Source: JACKAQ01 sp020634975 [NCBI: Calditrichia bacterium] (GTDB lineage Bacteria > Calditrichota > Calditrichia > RBG-13-44-9). From it: DNA of 64,000 nucleotides. This document shows positions 8,226-15,244 of this stretch, piece by piece. Location: positions 3,224,001-3,288,000 of the forward strand of contig JACKAQ010000001.1 of the NCBI GenBank assembly GCA_020634975.1, read 5' to 3'. The notes beneath the pieces were generated by a model that made no database searches, was not told where the DNA came from, and worked only from the letters and a program-made list of their open reading frames with translations. The position numbers and the translations under genes were made by a program. Position 1 is the first letter of the stretch, and each line of letters starts with the position of its first letter.

Positions 8226-9779
8226 ATGGCAAGATTACACGAATTTCAGGGTAAGGCGTTGCTCCGGCAAATGGGCATCACGGTGCCAAAAGAGGCGGTA
8301 GTCACCAGCGCTGAAGCCGCAGCGGATGCCGTCGCAATCATTGGCGGCGAAACGGTGCTGAAAGCGCAAGCCTGGACAACCGCCCGTTTCAAACAGGGAT
8401 TGATCCGCTTTGCCACAACCGCTGCGGATGCGACGGCAATCACCCGCGAACTGCTCGCGCGGCAGATCAGCGGCTATCCCGTTACCCATGTGCTGGTCGA
8501 GGAAAAAATCGACATCGCGGAAGAATATTTCGCCAGCCTGATCATCAGCGATACGGAAAGTGCGCCGGTGCTCATTTTCAGTGCGACCGGCGGCAGCGGC
8601 GTGGAGGAAATCGTGCGGGAGCACCCGGACAAAGTGGCGTATTTTACCATCGATGTGCGCAACGGCATCCGCGATTTTGAGGCGCGCAACCTCGTCCGGC
8701 GAACCGGCATCCACGGCAAAGCGCAGCAGGCGATTGCCGGAATTCTGGTGAAATTGTGGCAAACCGCCCGGAAATTTGAGGCACGATCGCTGGAAATTAA
8801 TCCACTCGTGAAAACCCGCGACGGGCGATTTCTGGCGGCAGACTGCCGCATCACCATCGACGATTACGCGGTGTATCGCCACCCGGAGCTGGGCATCGAG
8901 ATCGCCCGGGAGCTGAATCACCCGCCCACCGATCTGGAAAAAATCGCCTATAAAATTGAAAAAGATGACTATCGTGGCACGTTTTATTTTATCCAGATGG
9001 CTACCAATTTTGAGAAAACCGATCGCTACGTCGGGTTTCACGGCGCGGGCGGCGGCGGCTCGATGATGGGCATGGATGCGTTGCAGCGCAACGGTTACAG
9101 GGTCGCGAACTTTTGCGATACTTCGGGAAATCCCCCGGCATCGAAAGTGTATCGCGCCGCGAAGATTATTTTATCGCAGAAAAATATCGCCGGTTATTTC
9201 GGCTCCGGTTCGGGCGTCGCATCGCAGGAGCAATTCCACTCCGCCCGCGGACTGGTGAAAGCTTTTCGCGAAGTGTGGCTGGCCATTCCGGCAGTGATCC
9301 GGCTCGGCGGCAATTCGGAAGATCTCGCCGTGAAAATCCTCACCGAATACACCCGCGATCTGCCCGCGCCGATCGAGGGCTACAAAAAGGACGATCCGGT
9401 AGAATTTTGCGTCGAACGGCTGGACGCGCTGATCCGCGAATCGCACATTGCGCCGCAGCCGCGACCGGTGCAGCCAACGCCATCGCAACATACGTATTCG
9501 TTCGAAACGCCCACCGGCGACATTACATTTGATCACGATGCCTGCCTCAATTGCGAAACGCATATTTGCGTGGAAACTTGCGTGCCGCAAATCCTGAAGC
9601 TGGATAACGGCAAACCGGTGCTGAATATTTCCCGGGAAGATGCGCGCAACGGCAAATGCATCGAATGCCTCGCGTGCGAGGTGGAATGCCATTTTCGCGG
9701 CAATAAAGGCGGTCGCATTAATTTGCCGATTGAGGGACTGGACGACCGGAAGGGAGGTGCGAATGGCAATCCTGATTGA
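8226..9779 (+). CDS. Succinyl-CoA-synthetase-like beta subunit fused to a ferredoxin domain (putative citryl-CoA synthetase large subunit)
   Basis: This 517-residue protein starts with the SucC signature LHEFQGKALLRQMGI of the ATP-grasp domain (about 1-235). A CoA-ligase domain follows (about 250-400), with CDTSGNPPASKVYRAA and FGSGSGVASQEQFHSARG in place of the usual SucC loops. Unusually, residues 430-505 form a ferredoxin-like domain with two cysteine quartets: Cys440, 443, 448, 452 and Cys478, 481, 484, 488, the second as CIECLACEVEC. SucC proteins (about 390 residues) lack this part. The alpha-like partner starts inside its 3' end. With the downstream lyase homologue, a citryl-CoA synthetase role (citrate + ATP + CoA) is plausible; succinyl-CoA or another acyl-CoA synthetase is the alternative. 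The ferredoxin part may bind Fe-S clusters or dock a redox enzyme. Confidence 0.8.
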   Translation: MARLHEFQGKALLRQMGITVPKEAVVTSAEAAADAVAIIGGETVLKAQAWTTARFKQGLIRFATTAADATAITRELLARQISGYPVTHVLVEEKIDIAEEYFASLIISDTESAPVLIFSATGGSGVEEIVREHPDKVAYFTIDVRNGIRDFEARNLVRRTGIHGKAQQAIAGILVKLWQTARKFEARSLEINPLVKTRDGRFLAADCRITIDDYAVYRHPELGIEIARELNHPPTDLEKIAYKIEKDDYRGTFYFIQMATNFEKTDRYVGFHGAGGGGSMMGMDALQRNGYRVANFCDTSGNPPASKVYRAAKIILSQKNIAGYFGSGSGVASQEQFHSARGLVKAFREVWLAIPAVIRLGGNSEDLAVKILTEYTRDLPAPIEGYKKDDPVEFCVERLDALIRESHIAPQPRPVQPTPSQHTYSFETPTGDITFDHDACLNCETHICVETCVPQILKLDNGKPVLNISREDARNGKCIECLACEVECHFRGNKGGRINLPIEGLDDRKGGANGNPD

Positions 9780-10686
9780 CGGACAGCAAACCGTGATCGT
9801 GCAGGGCATCACCGGACGGGAAGGCGAGGTGCGCACCCGGTTGATGCTCGATTACGGCACCCGGATCGCCGGCGGCGTAACACCCGGCAGGGGCGGCCAA
9901 ACCGTGCACGGACTGCCGGTTTTCGATACGGTTCTTGAAGCCGTAGAAATATTTGAAAATATTGACGTTAGCGTCATTTTTGTCCCCGCGCCGCTGGTGA
10001 AAGACGCCGCGCTGGAAGCGTTCGACGCGGGCATCAAACTGGCGGTGCTGGTGCCGGATCGTGTGCCGGTTTACGACGTGCTGGAAATTTCCCGCTACGC
10101 CCGGGAATGCGGCGCCAATTTTTTGGGACCCAACACGCTCGGCGTGCTCAGCCCCGGAAAAGGCGTGCTCGGCATGATGGGCGGTCGGGCGGAATCCGCC
10201 AAAAACTGGTTCAAACCGGGAAATGTGGGCATCACCTCCCGTTCCGGAGGGATGACCTCGTCGCTGGCGTATTACCTCAGCCAGTCGGGCATCGGGTTGA
10301 GCACGCTGGTGCACGTTGGCGGCGATTCCGTGGTGGGTTTGCCCCATCCGGAAACTGTCAAAATGTTCGAAGCGGATCCGCAAACCGATGCAATTGTGGT
10401 GTTCGGCGAAATCGGCACATCGCAGGAAGAAGGCGTGGCGGAACTGATCGCGCAGGGCAAGGTGCGCAAACCGGTCATCGCGTATATCGGCGGGCAGGCT
10501 GCCCAAAAAGGCGTGCGGTTTTCCCACGCCGGCGCTATCATCGAGGGCGAAAACGGCACCTACGAAAACAAGGTGCAACGACTGACAACCGCCGGGGCAA
10601 CCGTTGTGGCGCATTTTCAGGATATCCCCAAAGCTGTTCTGTCCGCCATCGCATTACGGAAATCGCAGGGGAATGCGATTAAATAA
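9763..10686 (+). CDS. Succinyl-CoA-synthetase-like alpha subunit (putative citryl-CoA synthetase small subunit)
   Basis: This 307-residue protein has a strong site (GGAGG) before the ATG at 9763 and overlaps the beta gene by 17 bases. It has the SucD architecture. The CoA-binding Rossmann domain includes QGITGREGEVRTRLMLDYGT and TPGRGGQTVHGLPVFDTV. The ligase domain carries the phosphorylated histidine in SHAGAIIEGENGTYENK (His255). The power-helix and TSRSGGMTSSLAYYLSQSG regions match the family, so the enzyme should use an ATP-driven phosphohistidine mechanism. It forms the heteromeric partner of the ferredoxin-fused beta subunit. The pair is separated from the lyase homologue by a hairpin repeat. 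Confidence 0.87.
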   Translation: MAILIDGQQTVIVQGITGREGEVRTRLMLDYGTRIAGGVTPGRGGQTVHGLPVFDTVLEAVEIFENIDVSVIFVPAPLVKDAALEAFDAGIKLAVLVPDRVPVYDVLEISRYARECGANFLGPNTLGVLSPGKGVLGMMGGRAESAKNWFKPGNVGITSRSGGMTSSLAYYLSQSGIGLSTLVHVGGDSVVGLPHPETVKMFEADPQTDAIVVFGEIGTSQEEGVAELIAQGKVRKPVIAYIGGQAAQKGVRFSHAGAIIEGENGTYENKVQRLTTAGATVVAHFQDIPKAVLSAIALRKSQGNAIK

Positions 10687-10892
10687 CCGATGTTACGCAG
10701 AAACTGTTTTGCCACAGAGACACGGAGAATCACAGAGAAATATTACAGTAACCATTTTTATAGTAAATGCTCGTTTTATATGACAATACCTTTTCTTCTC
10801 AAAACCGTTTTTAGATTTTTAAAGAATCTCTGTGTCGCTCTGTGTCTCAGTGGCGAAAATGCGTAACGTCATTAAATAAACAATGTTACGCA
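10678..10892. repeat. Hairpin repeat flanked by 22-bp direct repeats
   Basis: A 22-bp sequence beginning ATTAAATAA and ending TGTTACGCA occurs at 10678-10699, overlapping the end of the alpha gene, and again at 10871-10892 with 20 of 22 identities. Between the copies lies an inverted repeat (about 10707-10859) with arms GCCACAGAGACACGGAGAA and TCTCTGTGTCGCTCTGTGTC ending GTGGC. A further half-copy, TTCTCTGCGGCAAAAA, follows at about 10930. The layout looks like an inserted non-coding element with a duplicated flank. Confidence 0.7.
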
Positions 10893-10961
10893 ATTGAAGA
10901 TTACGGCTCGCATAATTGCGTTTCGCGTTCTCTGCGGCAAAAAATGAAAACCGGAGTAAAA

Positions 10962-11750
10962 ATGAAACCCCAAACCTGGCAAACGAACATCACCCGAATT
11001 CGCGAAAATGAAATTTTGGTGAAGGGCTATCCCATCGAAGATTTGATGGGGCAGCGCAGCTTCGCGGAAACGTTTTACCTGCTGATCAAGGGCGAGCTGC
11101 CGACGCGGAACATCGCGCGGGTGCTGGACGCGATCCTCATTTCCAGCGTTGATCACGGCGTGACGCCGCCCTCCTGCCAGACCGCAATTTTGTCCGCATC
11201 CACCGGCGCTGCGCTGAACGGTGCGCTGGCAGCGGGCATTTTGTCGATTAACGAATTTCACGGCGGCGCGATTGCGGACAGCATGAGATTGCTGAAATCT
11301 GCCATAAATCTAATGAAAACAACATCGATGAGCGTGCCGGATGCGGCTGCAGCGATCGTCGATGACCATCTCACCCATCGCAAAAAATTGATGGGCTACG
11401 GGCATCGCGTGCACAGCAACGATCCGCGAACCCAAAAATTGTTCGACATTGCCACAGAAAACGGCGTCGCCAACGTGCACGTGGAAATGTGCCTCGCCAT
11501 TCGCGATGCGCTGCAGGAACGCGGCAAATCGCTGCCCGTCAACGTGGATGCGGCCATCGCTGCGCTGCTCTGCGAGCTGGATTTTCCCGAAACACTGGCA
11601 AACGCGTTTTTCATCATTTCCCGGCTGCCCGGGCTGGTTGCCCATATTCTGGAGGAAAAAAGCCGCTACAAACCGATGCGGAAAATCGATTTCGCAATGG
11701 CGGAATATGACGGTCCGGAAAAACGCCAAATTCCCGATACGGAGGAATAA
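10962..11750 (+). CDS. Citryl-CoA lyase-like protein (citrate synthase fold)
   Basis: This 262-residue protein, with GGAG five bases before the ATG at 10962, is much shorter than citrate synthase (about 430). It retains the catalytic core: INEFHGGAIADSM with the first histidine, MGYGHRVHSNDPRTQKL with the second, and a late acidic segment CELDFPETLANAFFIISRLP. This length and pattern match citryl-CoA lyase (Ccl) of Aquificales, which cleaves citryl-CoA to acetyl-CoA and oxaloacetate in the reductive TCA cycle, and the homologous C-terminal part of ATP-citrate lyase. Position after a two-subunit acyl-CoA synthetase supports that role. A related C-C lyase acting on another acyl-CoA is possible. 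A complete citrate synthase also exists at 39576. Confidence 0.78.
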   Translation: MKPQTWQTNITRIRENEILVKGYPIEDLMGQRSFAETFYLLIKGELPTRNIARVLDAILISSVDHGVTPPSCQTAILSASTGAALNGALAAGILSINEFHGGAIADSMRLLKSAINLMKTTSMSVPDAAAAIVDDHLTHRKKLMGYGHRVHSNDPRTQKLFDIATENGVANVHVEMCLAIRDALQERGKSLPVNVDAAIAALLCELDFPETLANAFFIISRLPGLVAHILEEKSRYKPMRKIDFAMAEYDGPEKRQIPDTEE

Positions 11751-11751
11751 C

Positions 11752-12597
11752 ATGCAACTGCGATGGCTGATTGTTTTGCTCGCGATTTGCAGCAATTTGC
11801 TGGCAAATCCCGGTTCCACCCAAACGGTGGATTTTCACTCGGCAACGCTGGATCGCGACTGGCGATACAAAATTTATTTGCCCGAAGATTATGATTCTAC
11901 TGAGCTTAGCTATCCGGTAATTTATCTGCTGCACGGCAGCGGCGGCGATGAAAACGCGTGGGACCCGGTTTTCCCGCTGCTCGATTCGCTGATTGCAGCG
12001 GAAATCATCCCACCGGTGATTGCGGTTGCGCCGGCGAGCGGCACAAGCTGGTGGACGGACGGAAAAGAGCCGTTCGAAACGGCATTTTTTGCAGATTTAC
12101 AGCCGGATGCGGAACAGCGATTTCGCATTTCGAGCGAACGCAGCGGGCGAATGGTGGCGGGATATTCAATGGGCGGATACAGCGCGTTGCGCTATGCGCT
12201 GGCGCATCCGCAGATGTTCGCTGCCGCAACTATTTTGAGCCCGGCGCTTTATTCGCAACAGCCGCCGCCGGAATCCAGCGCGCGAACCAGCGGTGCATTC
12301 GGCACGCCGTTTGACTCATCGCTGTGGGAAAATTGGAATTATCCGGCAGTGCTAACTACATATCTGGCACAGGACTTACGGGTGCCGATTTATATCGCCT
12401 GCGGCGATGACGACTGGAATCACCCGGAAGGATTTGAATACAATATGGAGCAACAATCCGTGCTGCTGTATGGCATTTTGAACCGGAAAAGCGGCAGCCC
12501 GGCGGAATTGCGCATCGTCAACGGCGGGCACAACTGGAAGCTTTGGAAACCCCAATTTATCAACGGATTGAAATATATGCTGCAATCTATCCGCTGA
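11752..12597 (+). CDS. Secreted esterase, esterase D/XynZ family
   Basis: This 281-residue alpha/beta-hydrolase starts one base after the lyase stop, with GGAGG upstream. A signal peptide (MQLRWLIVLLAICSNLLA) directs it out of the cytoplasm. The oxyanion region is VIYLLHGSGGDENAWD. The nucleophile is Ser139 in GYSMGGYSA. The other triad members are probably the Asp in CGDDDWNH and the His in NGGHNWKLW. This is the esterase D/feruloyl-esterase family (PF00756), which hydrolyses acyl esters, often on plant polysaccharides. Tight linkage to the upstream lyase gene probably reflects shared transcription rather than a shared pathway. Confidence 0.83.
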   Translation: MQLRWLIVLLAICSNLLANPGSTQTVDFHSATLDRDWRYKIYLPEDYDSTELSYPVIYLLHGSGGDENAWDPVFPLLDSLIAAEIIPPVIAVAPASGTSWWTDGKEPFETAFFADLQPDAEQRFRISSERSGRMVAGYSMGGYSALRYALAHPQMFAAATILSPALYSQQPPPESSARTSGAFGTPFDSSLWENWNYPAVLTTYLAQDLRVPIYIACGDDDWNHPEGFEYNMEQQSVLLYGILNRKSGSPAELRIVNGGHNWKLWKPQFINGLKYMLQSIR

Positions 12598-12739
12598 TAT
12601 TTTCTATTAATAAATACTCCGAAATTCATCGAAAAAACGCTCATTGGTCGTATTGTTGAATGGAATTTTATGCACAATGTCGATACTATATTTCTATTTT
12701 TTGATTAAAAACAGCAAAATTCTTTGTAAATATGTATTG

Positions 12740-12769
12740 TTGACAATTATCACAGCGCCAATTTATGGC
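12740..12769 (+). promoter_or_regulatory. Possible promoter for the outer-membrane barrel gene
   Basis: TTGACA at 12740-12745 is followed after 18 bases by TATGGC at 12764-12769. The site lies about 85 bases before the barrel start, in a 255-bp AT-rich gap that otherwise shows no gene. The -35 match is exact but the -10 is poor, and promoter consensus in this phylum is not established. Confidence 0.3.
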
Positions 12770-12852
12770 GATATGTAAAATATGCAATCTTTTTTACACA
12801 GCTGTATCTGTACCTAATTTACCTATTGCAACACAACTAAAGGAGTCATTTT

Positions 12853-13428
12853 ATGCGCAGTGTTAAAGGATTAATTGTTGCAGTTTTAATGTTGTTTGGT
12901 GTTTCATCTTTATACGCACAGGGCGGATTTCAATCGGTAGTTGTGTCCGGTAACCTTGCGATTCCATTCGGCGATTTCAGTGATGGCGCCGGTGTTGGGT
13001 TTGGTGGTACTGTTACCGGTATTTATTCTTACACGCCTCAAATTGCTTTCACCGGAACGGCCGGTTATTTGATGTTTGGTTCGAAATCGGCAGGAACGAC
13101 TGGCAATAGTGTAGATGTCAGCACATCTGCGATTCCCATTATGGCAGGTGCCCGCTATTTTCTGCAGCCTGGCGGAGAAGGGCCACAAATTTTTGTCGGC
13201 GGCGAAATCGGATTTCATATTTACAGCGTAAGCGCTGAAACCGAATTTACAAATCCGTTTACCGGTGAAACCGAAAAACAAGATGCTTCCGACAGCAGCA
13301 CAGAATTTGCATTTGCACCGATGGCCGGTGTTCAAATGGGAAATCTCGATCTCGCAGCATTGATCGTTTTCTCCGATGCCAACTATTTTGGCGCCCGCGT
13401 CGGATACACAATCCCGATTGGAAAATAA
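12853..13428 (+). CDS. Outer-membrane beta-barrel protein
   Basis: This 191-residue protein has a strong site (AAAGGAGTC) and a signal peptide ending LYAQG (about residue 24). The mature part alternates hydrophobic and small polar residues in short strands, is rich in glycine and aromatics, and ends in VGYTIPIGK after a strand-like segment. These are features of small eight-stranded outer-membrane barrels (OmpW/OprF N-terminal type, PF13505). It stands alone with its own terminator. Composition is more AT-rich than its neighbours. Function beyond an envelope role is unknown. Confidence 0.75.
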   Translation: MRSVKGLIVAVLMLFGVSSLYAQGGFQSVVVSGNLAIPFGDFSDGAGVGFGGTVTGIYSYTPQIAFTGTAGYLMFGSKSAGTTGNSVDVSTSAIPIMAGARYFLQPGGEGPQIFVGGEIGFHIYSVSAETEFTNPFTGETEKQDASDSSTEFAFAPMAGVQMGNLDLAALIVFSDANYFGARVGYTIPIGK

Positions 13429-13455
13429 GCGTAGAAAATTATCTGTAATTCCCCG

Positions 13456-13484
13456 AAGCCCGGTATTTTGCCGGGCTTTTTTTT
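13456..13484 (+). terminator. Rho-independent terminator after the barrel gene
   Basis: AAGCCCGG, a seven-base loop and CCGGGCTT form a perfect 8-bp stem followed by a run of eight T. It lies 28 bases after the barrel stop. Confidence 0.92.
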
Positions 13485-13607
13485 GCTTGAATTCAGCTTT
13501 TCCGAAGCAAAATGAAATATATTTCGTAAACCAGATTGTCCAATATTTGGGGTTGGAATAATGGTAGCAAATGCCCAAAAAGACATCGTAAAATTGCCGT
13601 TTGGTGT

Positions 13608-14000
13608 ATGATATTATATCTTCAAAAAATCAATCAACGGGAATACGGGTTGTCTGCATCGGAGGGCGGAAGCGACCGGAATATCAGCGAAGCTTTGCTC
13701 AAGGATTTGGTGAAAGCACCGGAAATCACCATCGTTTTTCCACCTGAGCTGACCGAAGCCGAAGCGCGGAATATCTTCATTTCGCTGATTGATGCGCAGG
13801 TGAAAAAGCATCGCCGCTGGATGCTGGCCAACGGTGCGCTACTGCCATTCAGCATTCCGCTGACGATCATTCCGGGTCCGAATGTGGTGTTATTTTACAT
13901 CGCTTGGCGGGCATTTTCGCATTACAAATCGCAAAAAGGCGGACAAAAAGCACTCAGCGAAATGCCGCTGAAATTCGTTCCCGGAAGCTCCGGAAAATAA
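13608..14000 (+). CDS. Mitochondrial K+/H+ exchange (Mit_KHE1)-like protein, start possibly frameshifted
   Basis: The 130 residues from the ATG at 13608 match the C-terminal part of the Mit_KHE1 family (PF10173). They include a conserved hydrophobic stretch, GALLPFSIPLTIIPGPNVVL, followed by FYIAWRAFSHYKSQKGGQKA. Upstream, another frame starts at 13561 and reads MVANAQKDIVKLPFGV before a stop. One extra T in the TTT at 13600-13602 would join it to this frame, giving a more natural N-terminus. I therefore suspect the true gene is 13561-14000 with a one-base frameshift. In mitochondria the family is tied to K+/H+ exchange; the bacterial role is unknown. Confidence 0.55.
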   Translation: MILYLQKINQREYGLSASEGGSDRNISEALLKDLVKAPEITIVFPPELTEAEARNIFISLIDAQVKKHRRWMLANGALLPFSIPLTIIPGPNVVLFYIAWRAFSHYKSQKGGQKALSEMPLKFVPGSSGK

Positions 14001-14195
14001 CCGGTTGCACTTCATCTGTAATAATTTTCCCCACAATAAAAATCCCGCCACATTTCATGTCAACCGTTTCCGGTAAAAAGCCAATTATGGTTGATCTTTT
14101 TGGAAAGATCGCTAAATTGAGCCACGTTGTGTTACACAAGGGAAACGGGAATAAACGCTGTCGCATTGTGAACATCGCCGGAAAAATCGACCGAA

Positions 14196-15131
14196 ATGAC
14201 GAATATCCTCACGCTTGTTTTCGAAATCTATGGTATTGCTTTTATTGGATTTATCGTAGTTAAGCTGCGCTGGTTCAGTCTTGCTGCAACGGACGGACTG
14301 ATCAAATTTGTATTCAACATCAGTATTCCGGCGCTCATGTTCCGTTCGCTGTCGCAGATGGAATTGCCGGAAGTGCTGCCGGTGAAACTGATTGCATCGT
14401 ATTACATCGCCGTACTCGGTGTGCTGTTCACCGGGATGGGCGTTTCGCGATTCCTGTTCAAATATCCCAACGGAAAGCAGGTGATTTTCACTTACGGCGG
14501 CAGTTTTTCCAATACGGTGTTGCTCGGTGTGCCGATCATCATCAGCTCGCTCGGCGATGAGAGTGCGTTTCCGCTGTTTTTGCTGATCAGCTTTCACGGC
14601 GTCAGCCTGCTTAGCACGATGACTATTTTTCTGGAAATGAGCAGCGCAGGCGGCGGCACATTTTGGGGATATGTGAAAACGGCGTTTGCGGGCGTGCTCA
14701 AAAACCCGATTATTTGGGGAATTGTGCTCGGTGTGCTGTTCAATTTAACCGGCACCGGTTATCCCGTCGCGGTGGACGAAATGCTCAAAATGATCGCCCA
14801 GACCGCCATTCCCTGCTCGCTGTTCAGCTTCGGCGCGATGCTCTCCGGCTACAAAATTGCCGGGGAAGTAGGTGCGTCGCTGGCGATTTCTGCTATCAAA
14901 AATCTTTTGCACCCCGCTCTGGTTTGGTTGCTGGCGACCCGCGTTTTCGGCATCCCGCTGTTGTGGGCGCAAACAGCCACATTGCTCGCTGCGATGCCCA
15001 CCGGATTCAATATTTTTCTGTTTGCTCACCGCTATCAGCAGGCTATAGAAATGTCCACAACCGCGATTTCCATCTCCACAATTATCTCCATTTTTACGGT
15101 TTCACTCCTCATTTTTTGGTTCGGCATTTAA
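14196..15131 (+). CDS. AEC family transporter (auxin efflux carrier-like)
   Basis: This 311-residue inner-membrane protein has about ten predicted helices in two five-helix halves, typical of the AEC family (PF03547). The N-terminal half has FNISIPALMFRSLSQMELPE with the conserved helix-breaking prolines. The second half has IIWGIVLGVLFNLTGTGYPV and AQTAIPCSLFSFGAMLSG. The ending, LLAAMPTGFNIFLFAHRYQQ then a final hydrophobic helix, is characteristic. Bacterial members export or exchange small organic acids, but the substrate is not readable. The ribosome-binding site is weak. It is followed by a 113-bp gap before the giant protein gene and is probably independent of it. Confidence 0.85.
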   Translation: MTNILTLVFEIYGIAFIGFIVVKLRWFSLAATDGLIKFVFNISIPALMFRSLSQMELPEVLPVKLIASYYIAVLGVLFTGMGVSRFLFKYPNGKQVIFTYGGSFSNTVLLGVPIIISSLGDESAFPLFLLISFHGVSLLSTMTIFLEMSSAGGGTFWGYVKTAFAGVLKNPIIWGIVLGVLFNLTGTGYPVAVDEMLKMIAQTAIPCSLFSFGAMLSGYKIAGEVGASLAISAIKNLLHPALVWLLATRVFGIPLLWAQTATLLAAMPTGFNIFLFAHRYQQAIEMSTTAISISTIISIFTVSLLIFWFGI

Positions 15132-15244
15132 TCACTCCCGGAATTTATTGAGAAAAATAACTCCGATCCCTGCTCTTGCATGGAAAGGAGCAAATTTGAA
15201 GGGATTCAGTGGTTCAATAAATTTTTTGTTCAAGGGAGACAATC

